Shown here in pieces: positions 35,166 through 46,645 of a DNA stretch of 64,000 bases. The DNA is taken from positions 398,501 to 462,500 of the forward strand of contig NZ_CP046242.1 in the NCBI RefSeq assembly GCF_023205095.1, given 5' to 3'. The notes beneath the pieces were generated by a model, which was given only the letters and a program-made list of their open reading frames with translations, searched no databases and was not told the origin of the DNA. A program made the position numbers and the translations under genes. Numbering within the stretch: the first letter of the stretch is position 1; every line of letters starts with the position of its first letter. The DNA is from Bizionia sp. M204. GTDB taxonomy: Bacteria; Bacteroidota; Bacteroidia; Flavobacteriales; Flavobacteriaceae.

Positions 35166-36177
35166 GTTGTTTCTGTGTTTTTTGTCCGTAAAATTCCAAG
35201 GCTAAGACAATGGCAATTCCAAGAATTATATAAACTAAAGCCAAATAGGTTTCCGTGTTCATTTCCGGGAAATAGCGTTCGTAATTTTCAATAATTTTCT
35301 TTCCCGAAGAATCTAATAAAGCGGTTCCATCTGTCTGTAATTTGAAGAGCGTTTTTTTCCAAGGCCAAACCACGCCTAATGATCCGACTATGAATCCAAT
35401 AATTGTTGCCAATGTAATACTTTTATAATGTTTCAGGATGTAACTTAATACATGCGAAAAGGTAACGAGACCCACTACAGAACCTAGGGTAAATACGGTT
35501 AATATTTTAAGCATGCGAATACGAGCGGCATTTTCTATAAAACTGAAATCCCCTTGAATAACTTCTGCAAAGGTATCAAACAAGGCATTTACAGAATCCA
35601 CTAATAATAACACATAGTTACCTAATAAAATAAGTATAAAGGAGCCAGAAAATCCTGGAAGTGTCATGCCTGATACACTAATAATGCCGCAGAAAAATAC
35701 AAACCATAAATTATCATTTTCCATTGCTGGATCTAAAAAGCTGATGCTTACACCTAAAATAATTCCGATAGCAAGTGCTACATAGGTTTTAAAATTCCAG
35801 TCTTTAAAATCCTTACTGATGTAATAAATGGAGCCAATAATCATACCGAAAAACACACTCCAAACATAGAGTTCATAATGTTTTATAAGGTAATCCAGTA
35901 CTTTAGAAATACTAAAATAACTGATAATCATTCCTAAAAAAAGTAAGCTTAAAAACCGCCCATTTATATATTGATAGAAACTTTTAAACCGTCCGTTAAT
36001 TAATAGTTTAAAAGCCTTTCGGTTAATTTTTTGAAGGGAATAAATAAACTCTTCATAAAAACCAGCAACAAAAGCAACTACACCTCCAGAAACTCCAGGG
36101 ACCTTATTAGCAGCTCCCATTCCCAACCCTTTTAAGATTAAGAAAATTTTATCGGTGAAGGTTCGTGTGCTTTGCAT
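35158..36177 (-). CDS. DUF368 membrane protein (putative polyprenyl-phosphate transporter), copy 2
   Basis: 339 residues with about eight to nine membrane helices. Family signature: GLGMGAANKVPGVSGGVVAFVAGFYEEFIYSL near the N-terminus, and the second glycine-rich repeat ISVSGMTLPGFSGSFILILLGNY. DUF368 members have been reported as undecaprenyl (polyprenyl)-phosphate recycling transporters at the inner membrane. That role is established for the family and inferred here. It is a diverged paralogue of the gene immediately upstream, overlapping it by 1 bp, and it overlaps aroE by 8 bp. Confidence 0.87.
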   Translation of the reverse strand: MQSTRTFTDKIFLILKGLGMGAANKVPGVSGGVVAFVAGFYEEFIYSLQKINRKAFKLLINGRFKSFYQYINGRFLSLLFLGMIISYFSISKVLDYLIKHYELYVWSVFFGMIIGSIYYISKDFKDWNFKTYVALAIGIILGVSISFLDPAMENDNLWFVFFCGIISVSGMTLPGFSGSFILILLGNYVLLLVDSVNALFDTFAEVIQGDFSFIENAARIRMLKILTVFTLGSVVGLVTFSHVLSYILKHYKSITLATIIGFIVGSLGVVWPWKKTLFKLQTDGTALLDSSGKKIIENYERYFPEMNTETYLALVYIILGIAIVLALEFYGQKTQKQHA

Positions 36178-37187
36178 TACTTGACTTTTTTACCGATGCG
36201 TTCTAGAATAAAAATAGTTAAGAATCCCGTAATCATAAGGATAACGGCTGGCACTAATTGCGGATCCAATCCGTTGTTTTGAATGGAATACATATTAGGT
36301 AAAATACTGGTTTCCGAAATCACTTTAAACGAATCAAAGTCGGTTATCTGCTGCTGATAAATGGTTAAATTCCCGAATGTTGTAATGTCCGATAATGGCG
36401 TTACTAGTCCAGATGTTTTCTCCATAACTAAATCGGTTAATTTCCATGGCCAAACCTTATTTAAAGAACCAAAAATAAAACCTGTTAATAGGGCTAACGT
36501 GATGTTGTGATAATTTTTAAACAACCATTTTAATACGTGACTAAAACTTAATAAACCAACTAAAGCACCACCAGCAAAAAGGGCAATCCGCTGTAAATCG
36601 AAATCGTGAAAAGCATCACTTAATGTTTTATAAGCGCCTAATATTAGAAGTATAAACGAACCGGAAATACCTGGTAAAATCATGGCGCAAATAGCAATAG
36701 CCCCTGCAATAAATAAAAAGTAAGGCGATTCATTACTTGCCGAAGATGGTAATGTTGTAATGTAAAACGCTAAAACGGTTCCAATAATTAGTGCTAAAAC
36801 GGTGGGTAAATGCCACTTATTTATTTGTTTTCCTACAAAATAAATACTTGCAATAATGAGTCCGAAGAAAAACGACCAAATTAAAACGGGGTGATATTCT
36901 ATCAGGTATTTTGCCAAACGCATGAAGGATACAAAGCTGACAATAATTCCGAGTAATAATGCGACTAGAAAATTACCATTAAATGCTTTCCAAAAGGCAG
37001 AAAAGCCAGACGTTTTAAGCGTTTTAAACAGGCCTAAATTAACATTACTAATGGTTGTAATTAATTCTTCATAAATACCAGAAATAAAGGCAATGGTTCC
37101 ACCGGAAACACCAGGAACTGCATCAGCTGCTCCCATAGCCATTCCTTTAAGCGTAATTAGTAAATAGTCGGATAAACGTCTTTGCAT
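36177..37187 (-). CDS. DUF368 membrane protein (putative polyprenyl-phosphate transporter), copy 1
   Basis: 336 residues, about eight to nine membrane helices. Signature GMAMGAADAVPGVSGGTIAFISGIYEELI and inner repeat ICAMILPGISGSFILLILGAY, both closer to the family consensus than in the downstream paralogue (ADAVPG against ANKVPG). A soluble loop at about residues 255-300 precedes the last helix, as in the paralogue. The 1-bp stop/start overlap with copy 2 implies coupled expression, compatible with two separate transporters or a heteromeric one. First gene of the DUF368-DUF368-aroE operon. Confidence 0.88.
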   Translation of the reverse strand: MQRRLSDYLLITLKGMAMGAADAVPGVSGGTIAFISGIYEELITTISNVNLGLFKTLKTSGFSAFWKAFNGNFLVALLLGIIVSFVSFMRLAKYLIEYHPVLIWSFFFGLIIASIYFVGKQINKWHLPTVLALIIGTVLAFYITTLPSSASNESPYFLFIAGAIAICAMILPGISGSFILLILGAYKTLSDAFHDFDLQRIALFAGGALVGLLSFSHVLKWLFKNYHNITLALLTGFIFGSLNKVWPWKLTDLVMEKTSGLVTPLSDITTFGNLTIYQQQITDFDSFKVISETSILPNMYSIQNNGLDPQLVPAVILMITGFLTIFILERIGKKVK

Positions 37188-37243
37188 GATTTAATTTTAA
37201 GTACAAGAAACCAAAGGTAAATAAATAAAATCAGACGTGTAAC

Positions 37244-38632
37244 TTATAGTTTTGCTTTTAGCAGCGATTTTACGGGTTGCGATTTGTAAATACTTGGAAA
37301 AAGTTCCTCAATAATAAATACGAATTCCGCATTAAAACGCAAACCATTCTTTAAATGATAGGAACCTTTTTCAGTTTCTGAAAGCATATAGTTTAAACCA
37401 GCTAAACGGAATTCAATCTCCGCATTTTCTGGATAGAATTCAGAAGCTTGAATAAAATTATAAATGGCCGCCTCGGTTTCACCTAATTTATGTAAAATAT
37501 CGCCTCGGGTTAACCAGGTATTCAGCTCATGATTGCCTAATTCTAAGGCTTTTTTATAGCCGCGTTCTGCTTCTTCTAAAAGATGTAAACGTTCATTAAT
37601 TTGCGCGTATAACTTCCAATAATGGACATTGTCGCTATCAATATTAATGGCTTTATTAATGTAGTAAAGCGATTTTTGAAAATTTTTCTGACGGTTATAA
37701 AATTTAGTTATCGCAATCCAACCTTTATCTAAAAGTGGATCTTCTTCAACTGTTTTATAGAAATATTGAACAGCTAAATCGTTATCTCCTAATTTTTGAT
37801 GGCATAAACCAATGCGTAATAAGGCAAAGGAAGTAGGATCGTCCAAAGTAAGTGTAATGCTGTAATTTTCAATAGCTTCCGGGAAGCGTTTTAATTTTTC
37901 AAGAACTTTTCCTTTCTCTAGGTAAGCACCAATAAAGCGATCGTCTGAAATAATAGCGAAATCGAAAGCTGTTAGCGCTTTTTCATAATCTTTTAAATCG
38001 TAATATTGTTTGCCCAATTGATGCCACGCTACTTCACTATATGGATTCTTTTCTAAAAACATATTTAAATACGTGATGGCTTCTTCGTGTTGCTCTAAAA
38101 AGTCAAAACAATAAATCATATTGTGCATGGCTGAATAATCTTCCAAATCAGATTCCAAACATTTCATGAAATTGGTTTTAGCTTCTTCAAACTGATCTAA
38201 AAACAAATGTTCCATACCAATCAATGAATAAATATCAATTGGATCCTCGGTAAGTTTTAATGCTTTTTCTAGAACTTCAATTGCCTTTCTATGATCGTCA
38301 CGTTTGGATAGAATATTAGCTTTTTGGATATAGATTTCCTCATTTAATGGTTCTAATAAATAGAGTTCATTAATTAGAGCATCGGCTTTTTCTAAATCGT
38401 TTTCAAAGACGAATATTTCGACTTTAAACAATTTTAAATTCGTAGATGTGGGATGTTGCTGTAAACCCAGCTTTATAGCTTTTTTGGCCAAAGCAATTTT
38501 ACCATGATTCAGATAATGATGAATGATATTCTCAAATTCTTCGGAATCGAAAAACAAAATATGGTTCGTTTTTAACATCGATTCGAATCGGGTAAGGGAT
38601 ATTTTATTGTTGTCGTTTGGACGTAACTCCAT
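37244..38632 (-). CDS. Tetratricopeptide repeat protein
   Basis: 462 residues. About eleven TPR units from residue 30 to the end, e.g. HQLGKQYYDLKDYEKALTAFDFAI, LLRIGLCHQKLGDNDLAVQYFYKTVEEDP and WKLYAQINERLHLLEEAERGYKKALELG. No signal peptide or membrane helix, so cytoplasmic. TPR solenoids bind other proteins; the partner is unknown. It lies 57 bp upstream of the DUF368 pair on the same strand and may share their transcript. Confidence 0.87.
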   Translation of the reverse strand: MELRPNDNNKISLTRFESMLKTNHILFFDSEEFENIIHHYLNHGKIALAKKAIKLGLQQHPTSTNLKLFKVEIFVFENDLEKADALINELYLLEPLNEEIYIQKANILSKRDDHRKAIEVLEKALKLTEDPIDIYSLIGMEHLFLDQFEEAKTNFMKCLESDLEDYSAMHNMIYCFDFLEQHEEAITYLNMFLEKNPYSEVAWHQLGKQYYDLKDYEKALTAFDFAIISDDRFIGAYLEKGKVLEKLKRFPEAIENYSITLTLDDPTSFALLRIGLCHQKLGDNDLAVQYFYKTVEEDPLLDKGWIAITKFYNRQKNFQKSLYYINKAINIDSDNVHYWKLYAQINERLHLLEEAERGYKKALELGNHELNTWLTRGDILHKLGETEAAIYNFIQASEFYPENAEIEFRLAGLNYMLSETEKGSYHLKNGLRFNAEFVFIIEELFPSIYKSQPVKSLLKAKL

Positions 38633-38768
38633 AAGCTAATTTATATAGTTTTTCCTTGAATAAATGTAAGGCTCTAATTGGCGTTGCAGCCCAAAAGGTT
38701 TAAATGTTTTTAACAAAGTAATCAACAATTAAGCCATAATTTGAGCTTAAATACTGTGAAACAGGTTT

Positions 38769-39962
38769 TTATCCTGCTTGATTTCTTTGAATATCATCCA
38801 GAATAGTCGTAATTATTTGACAACCTTTCATGATTTCTGCGTTACTGATGGTTAAAGGTGGTGTGATTCGAATAGCTTTTGTTTCAAATAGCAACCAGAA
38901 CAGTATAAGTCCGGCCTCTTGCGCTTTTAAAACGACTTGGTTTGTAATGTCTGCAGAAGGTGTTAGGGCAGCTAGCATTAAGCCTCGCCCGCGAATTTCG
39001 GTTATCAGTGGATGTTTGAGATGTTTTTTAATCAGTGCTTCTTTTTCTAAAGTTGCTTCCATTAAATTGGATGATACGACTTCAAGTAGGGTAGCGTGTG
39101 CTGCTGCTGCAATTACGGGATGTCCACCAAATGTGGTAATGTGTCCTAATTTCGGGTTGGCTTGTAGGAGTTTCATCAAATCAGTTGAAGCCGTAAAAGC
39201 ACCAATTGGCATGCCACCGCCTAAACCTTTTCCGGTAACTAAAATATCCGGAATACAGTTATAATGTTCAAAGGCAAATAATTTTCCAGTTCTACCAATG
39301 CCTGGTTGAATTTCATCTAAAATCAATAATGCACCAACCTCTTGACAACGTTTTTTTACTTTTTCCAGATAGCCGTTTTTTGGTTCAATAAAACCGGCGC
39401 CTCCTTGAATGGTTTCTAAAATAACACCAGCTGTTTTGGTGGTGATATTTTGAATATCAGCCTCATTATTATAAGCGATAAAACGTACATCTGGAACTAA
39501 TGGACGAAATGCTTTTTTGCGTTCTTCAAAACCCATAACACTTAAGGAACCCATAGTATTTCCATGATACGCGTGGTGGGCCGAAATAATTTCGCTTCTT
39601 CCGGTTGCGCGTTTAGCTAATTTTAAAGCACCTTCTACAGCTTCCGTTCCTGAATTTGTTAAATAGGTATTTTGTAAGGATTCAGGTAAGTGTTCAGCCA
39701 ATAATTTAGTAAGTGCCACAGCCGATTCTTGAATGTATTCGCCATAAACCATGACATGCAAATACTTGTCCAATTGTGTCTTAATGGCTGCTATAACTTT
39801 GGGATGTTTATGTCCTAGAGTACAAGCAGAAACACCTGCAACAAAATCTAAAAAAGCCTTGTTGTTTGTATTATAAATATAGGAACCTTCTGCATGAGAT
39901 ACTTCCATAGCTAAAGGGTGTGGCGATGTTTGCGCCTGATATGTATAGAAATCTGTTTTCAC
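38769..39962 (-). CDS. Class III aminotransferase (acetylornithine/aspartate aminotransferase family-like)
   Basis: 397 residues; starts with GTG at 39962, 2 bp after the OstA-like gene stop. PLP enzyme: FLDFVAGVSACTLGHKHPKV, NSGTEAVEGALKLAKRATGR, AYHGNTMGSLS, LILDEIQPGIGRTG (Asp216) and ILVTGKGLGGGMPIGAF, with Schiff-base Lys245. The fold is the ornithine/GABA aminotransferase group. No other arginine or GABA gene is nearby, so the substrate cannot be assigned. Co-transcribed with the OstA-like gene upstream. Confidence 0.87.
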   Translation of the reverse strand: MKTDFYTYQAQTSPHPLAMEVSHAEGSYIYNTNNKAFLDFVAGVSACTLGHKHPKVIAAIKTQLDKYLHVMVYGEYIQESAVALTKLLAEHLPESLQNTYLTNSGTEAVEGALKLAKRATGRSEIISAHHAYHGNTMGSLSVMGFEERKKAFRPLVPDVRFIAYNNEADIQNITTKTAGVILETIQGGAGFIEPKNGYLEKVKKRCQEVGALLILDEIQPGIGRTGKLFAFEHYNCIPDILVTGKGLGGGMPIGAFTASTDLMKLLQANPKLGHITTFGGHPVIAAAAHATLLEVVSSNLMEATLEKEALIKKHLKHPLITEIRGRGLMLAALTPSADITNQVVLKAQEAGLILFWLLFETKAIRITPPLTISNAEIMKGCQIITTILDDIQRNQAG

Positions 39963-39964
39963 AA

Positions 39965-41818
39965 TTAATTATCATCTGAATTGATCCCGGTTCCAATACT
40001 CGGTTTTTTCTTTGGGTTTTCTTTAATTTCCTTTTTCTCGTCTTTATCAGGATTTAAAGCTTCGTCTGGAATATTTCGAGATACTTTTGATTTTTTTACA
40101 TCGTTAATCTCGGTTGGAACTGCCGTTTTGTTAGTGTTTTTATCAGCTTTTTCAACCCGCTTTAATAAGGCGTCATCAAAAAATTCTTCTTGAGGTACAT
40201 AATCCTCAAGCCCCTTTATTTTAGGTAGATTAAGTGGCGGATCGTCACTAAATAAATCTTCCACACTTTTTGGGCGTTCCTCATCACGCCATACAAACCC
40301 TCTTAACAATCGACCGTTTTCTGGGAACTGTGTTTCGGGTGTTGTTACAGCATCCGGTTGCTTGAATCGAATAAATTGTTCAATATCACCATCGGCAAAT
40401 AGGATTGAAATGCTACCTGATTTGGCTTTGTCAATACCAATTAATTCCTGCTCGTCATTACGCGCATAATAAATGGATTCGGCATTTTTATCAATATCTA
40501 CTTGACGCAAATTATTTTCATCATTAAATAAACCAACTAAAGTTTTTCCTTTAACCTGATTATAGCCATCTTCACTAATAGTATCTCTACTAACAACAAA
40601 GGCATTTTCAAAAACAAAAAGGGAATCTATTTTTTCCGTTTCTGGATTGGATTTTATGTGAATGGTATCACCCGTCATTTGGTTTTGAAGATTCCAAAGA
40701 ACCGGGTCTCGACGCTTGGCAAAGGCATCTTGAGACCCTAATCGTCTTAAATTAATTAACTGGGTTAAACCCGACGCATGGTTAACATGTACCGAATCTG
40801 CTTTACCACTCATATCCGATTTATAGAACTTCGCATTTCTAAATCCGCGTGTAATTCGTTTTTCTGGTTTTCCTGTAACCATCAAGGTGTCCGCATGCAT
40901 ATATATAGAATCGTTTTCTTGAACCGTAATAGCTAATGCACGTTTGGTAATAAACACCGAATCCTTCGCTTTATAAATTTCGGCATAATGGCCTTTTATT
41001 ATGCTTTTATTAATGGTATCTGTGACTTTAATATTATTAGTAGCAGAGGCAAAACTGCGGGTGTTATCAAAATACATACTATCGCCTTCAAAAATACGGT
41101 TGTCATAATCTATACGCGTTTTTTTAATGCCATAACCTGTTTTGTTTTCGGTATCATAAAACCCTTTTTCGCAATAGGTTTTACTTTCATCGGTTACAAT
41201 AGTGGATGGTCCATATAAATAGGCGTGACCGGTTTCTGAATAGAAATCTAGTTGATTGGTATTAATCACGTAATCTGGATTATCCAAAACCACATTATTT
41301 ACAAATTGGTATTTTTTAGCGTTCATATAATAGCGGCCAATTTGGCTGGTAATGGTTCCCGAAGAATCACGCACCACACGACCACCACTTTTATAATACG
41401 ATTCCTGTTTAACACGATCAAAATAAAGGGTATCTGTTGTTAAAATGGAGTTTGGTTCTTCCAGTTCTACTTTGCCACTGGCAAATGCTAGTTGGGTTTT
41501 TCCGCTATATTCTACATATTCGGATTTCATGTTTATGGTATCACCTTGTTTCATGGTGACGTTTCCGTAGGCTTCCACGAAGTTTTCATTACTATACAAA
41601 TTGGCTTGATCGCACCACATGTCTATACCTTCGTGAATAACATGCACTTGACCGGAATCATCACGTGTCATGACTTTTAAACCAGGTTCTACGGCATCAT
41701 CAAAGTTTAAAAAACCCGAATAAACAATTTGAATTTGCTTTTGCTCTTGGGCTGATGCTGATGTAAATACTAACAAGCAGCAGATGAATAAGCTATATAT
41801 AAGGATTGATTGTTTCAA
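39965..41818 (-). CDS. OstA-like (LptA/LptD N-terminal domain) periplasmic protein
   Basis: 617 residues. Starts with TTG at 41818; there is no ATG before the end of the signal peptide (KQSILIYSLFICCLLVFTSASA, then Q). Repeated beta-jellyroll strands follow through about residue 500: DMWCDQANLYSNENFVEAYGNVTMKQGDTINMKSEYVEYSGK, VELEEPNSILTTDTLYFDR, DNPDYVINTNQLDFYSETGHAYLYG. These match the OstA/LptA family that carries LPS across the periplasm. A Lys/Pro-rich tail of about 100 residues is disordered. The family assignment is firm; a role in LPS export is inferred. Confidence 0.86.
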   Translation of the reverse strand: MKQSILIYSLFICCLLVFTSASAQEQKQIQIVYSGFLNFDDAVEPGLKVMTRDDSGQVHVIHEGIDMWCDQANLYSNENFVEAYGNVTMKQGDTINMKSEYVEYSGKTQLAFASGKVELEEPNSILTTDTLYFDRVKQESYYKSGGRVVRDSSGTITSQIGRYYMNAKKYQFVNNVVLDNPDYVINTNQLDFYSETGHAYLYGPSTIVTDESKTYCEKGFYDTENKTGYGIKKTRIDYDNRIFEGDSMYFDNTRSFASATNNIKVTDTINKSIIKGHYAEIYKAKDSVFITKRALAITVQENDSIYMHADTLMVTGKPEKRITRGFRNAKFYKSDMSGKADSVHVNHASGLTQLINLRRLGSQDAFAKRRDPVLWNLQNQMTGDTIHIKSNPETEKIDSLFVFENAFVVSRDTISEDGYNQVKGKTLVGLFNDENNLRQVDIDKNAESIYYARNDEQELIGIDKAKSGSISILFADGDIEQFIRFKQPDAVTTPETQFPENGRLLRGFVWRDEERPKSVEDLFSDDPPLNLPKIKGLEDYVPQEEFFDDALLKRVEKADKNTNKTAVPTEINDVKKSKVSRNIPDEALNPDKDEKKEIKENPKKKPSIGTGINSDDN

Positions 41819-41906
41819 ATTATAAAATTTGCCTCAAAAATAATGATAAAAATGAAGTGATGGGTTTGTTTGTGAAATTTTTAATAGAAATTGAGCGTTA
41901 ACAAAA

Positions 41907-41938
41907 AAACCTGTCAAGAAATTTATCCTGACAGGTTT
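41907..41938 (-). terminator. Rho-independent terminator of the spoT-fur-purA operon
   Basis: A 10-bp perfect stem AAACCTGTCA/TGACAGGTTT with a 12-nt loop and a T-run on the minus strand, 60 bp after the purA stop. Confidence 0.88.
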
Positions 41939-41998
41939 CGTTTTTTTATAAGATGCTTCGCTCTATTTTAAATGATACTTCAATCGTAAAAATAGAAC

Positions 41999-43270
41999 TT
42001 ACATAAAAATCGTCTGTTTTCTATCTGGTCCAACAGAAACTACAGTAATGGGAATTTCTAATTCTTTTTCCAAGAAAGCGATATAATCGTTCAATTCTTT
42101 TGGGAATTGCGATTTTTCAGTCATTTTGGTTAAATCGTCTTTCCAACCAGCGAAATCTGAATAGATAGGTTTAATATTTTCAGGTTCTATATTATAAGGT
42201 AAATGCGTAATGGTTTCACCTTTATATTCGTAAGCTGTACAAATTTTAAGTGTTTCAAATCCGGAAAGGACATCGCCTTTCATCATCATTAATTTGGTAA
42301 CACCATTTACTTGACAAGCATATTTTAAAGCCACTAAATCCAACCAGCCACAACGTCTAGCACGACCAGTAACGGCGCCAAATTCACGACCTATTCTAGC
42401 CATATCTTCGCCAACTGTATCAAACAATTCTGTTGGAAATGGACCAGAACCAACACGGGTTGTATAGGCTTTAAAAATACCATAAACATCGCCAATTTGA
42501 TTTGGCGCCACACCTAAACCAGTACAAGCACCAGCAGCAGTTGTGTTGCTAGAGGTTACAAAAGGATAGGTCCCGAAATCGATATCTAACAGCGAACCTT
42601 GAGCACCTTCGGCTAAAATAGTTTTACCTGCTTTTTGGGCTTGGTATAAATATTCTTCTGAATCAATAAATGTTAATTCCTTTAAGCGCTCTATTGCTTC
42701 AAAAAATTCAGTTTCTAATTCTTCTAAATCATATTCAATCTTCACATTGTAAAAGTCAATCATGGCTTCATGCTTATTAGCAAGCGCACGATATTTATCT
42801 TTCCAGTCAACCAATTCTAAATCGCCAACACGAATACCATTTCTACCTGTTTTGTCCATATAAGTTGGGCCAATACCTTTTAAAGTCGAACCAATTTTAG
42901 CCTTCCCTTTGGAGGTTTCGCTGGCGGCATCCAACATACGGTGCGTTGGTAAAATAATATGTGCTTTTCTAGAAATGATTAATTTCTTTTTATAATCAAT
43001 GTTAAATTGATCAAGTCCTTCTAATTCTTTTACAAACACAACAGGATCAATCACCACACCATTACCAATGACATTTATGGAATCGTCGTGAAAAATTCCA
43101 GAAGGAATCGTTCGTAAAACGTGTTTAATACCATCAAATTCCAAGGTGTGCCCAGCATTTGGTCCGCCTTGAAAACGGGCAATAATGTTGTAGTTGGAGG
43201 TTAAAACATCAACAATTTTTCCTTTGCCTTCGTCTCCCCATTGTAATCCTAGTAGTAAGTCTACTGCCAT
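41999..43270 (-). CDS. purA: Adenylosuccinate synthetase
   Basis: 423 residues, full length. Joins IMP and aspartate with GTP, the first committed step to AMP. Motifs: LGLQWGDEGKGKIVD (GTP-binding P-loop variant), GGPNAGHTLEFDG, LKGIGPTYMDK, EGAQGSLLDIDFGTYPFVTSSNT, TRVGSGPFPTEL and GRARRCGWLDLV. Third gene of a tight minus-strand operon (spoT, fur, purA; gaps of 26 and 11 bp). In other bacteria (p)ppGpp inhibits PurA, so this pairing with spoT is notable. Confidence 0.97.
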   Translation of the reverse strand: MAVDLLLGLQWGDEGKGKIVDVLTSNYNIIARFQGGPNAGHTLEFDGIKHVLRTIPSGIFHDDSINVIGNGVVIDPVVFVKELEGLDQFNIDYKKKLIISRKAHIILPTHRMLDAASETSKGKAKIGSTLKGIGPTYMDKTGRNGIRVGDLELVDWKDKYRALANKHEAMIDFYNVKIEYDLEELETEFFEAIERLKELTFIDSEEYLYQAQKAGKTILAEGAQGSLLDIDFGTYPFVTSSNTTAAGACTGLGVAPNQIGDVYGIFKAYTTRVGSGPFPTELFDTVGEDMARIGREFGAVTGRARRCGWLDLVALKYACQVNGVTKLMMMKGDVLSGFETLKICTAYEYKGETITHLPYNIEPENIKPIYSDFAGWKDDLTKMTEKSQFPKELNDYIAFLEKELEIPITVVSVGPDRKQTIFM

Positions 43271-43281
43271 GTTGTAAAATA

Positions 43282-45983
<2,702 letters not shown>

Positions 45984-46030
45984 AAAAATAAAAATAGTAT
46001 AAAGAATTTTAGTTTACAATAATTGGCTGT

Positions 46031-46489
46031 TTATTTTTTGCGGATTACAGCCGTTTCATTTTCGGCAAAACTTTTAAAATTTTTTAAATAAGTTTTTGTT
46101 TGATTTATAAAGGTTTTAGGCATAACTAAAAGCATCATACGCATTTTAAAATTGGTTGGAATATATTCGTTCCTTGAAGTCCATACGATCTCTGAAACTG
46201 AAATGGCCTTAAAATAATTTTCTTGAATGTTATAAAGCCCATTGCTTTCATAGGTAAAATGCAACTTATGCGGTAATTTGCTTTCAGAAATAGTTTGAAT
46301 TAAAAAGAAAGGCTTTTTATTTAACACATAATGTAGCTGTATTTTAGAGCCTGTTTCACCTGGCGTGCCGTAAATATGATCATAATGAGTAAGTCCCTCT
46401 TGCCAGTGTTTTAAATTTTCCACATTATTAAATTTACAGATAAATGCTTTTAAACTTAAATTAATGTGTATTTCAGATGTGTATGTCAT
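46031..46489 (-). CDS. SRPBCC-like protein
   Basis: 152 residues from the ATG at 46489 (MTYTSEIHINLSL); a longer frame to 46522 adds an unlikely hydrophobic extension. The sequence SEIHINLSLKAFICKFNNVENLKHWQEGL, followed by a run of alternating beta strands (GSKIQLHYVLNKKPFFLIQTISES) and a final long helix (MPKTFINQTKTYLKNFKSFAEN), is the layout of the START/SRPBCC helix-grip fold, which binds hydrophobic ligands. No catalytic residues are recognised. Encoded next to but separate from the spoT operon. Confidence 0.65.
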   Translation of the reverse strand: MTYTSEIHINLSLKAFICKFNNVENLKHWQEGLTHYDHIYGTPGETGSKIQLHYVLNKKPFFLIQTISESKLPHKLHFTYESNGLYNIQENYFKAISVSEIVWTSRNEYIPTNFKMRMMLLVMPKTFINQTKTYLKNFKSFAENETAVIRKK

Positions 46490-46590
46490 GCACAATAGGA
46501 GTTTGTATAAATAAAGATACAATTATTATTGGTTTTGGTATCTATTAATTCCACATACTAAAAAACTTTATTATCCGTTTGTAATGCCAC

Positions 46591-46620
46591 TTGTATTATG
46601 GGTTAATATTCCTATTTTTG
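46591..46620 (+). promoter_or_regulatory. Promoter of the peptidylprolyl isomerase operon
   Basis: TTG at 46591-46593 and TATTTTTG at 46613-46620 are 19 bp apart, an exact Bacteroidota promoter. It ends 25 bp before the ATG at 46646. Confidence 0.75.
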
Positions 46621-46645
46621 CAAGAATTCAAAAAACAAATTTCTG

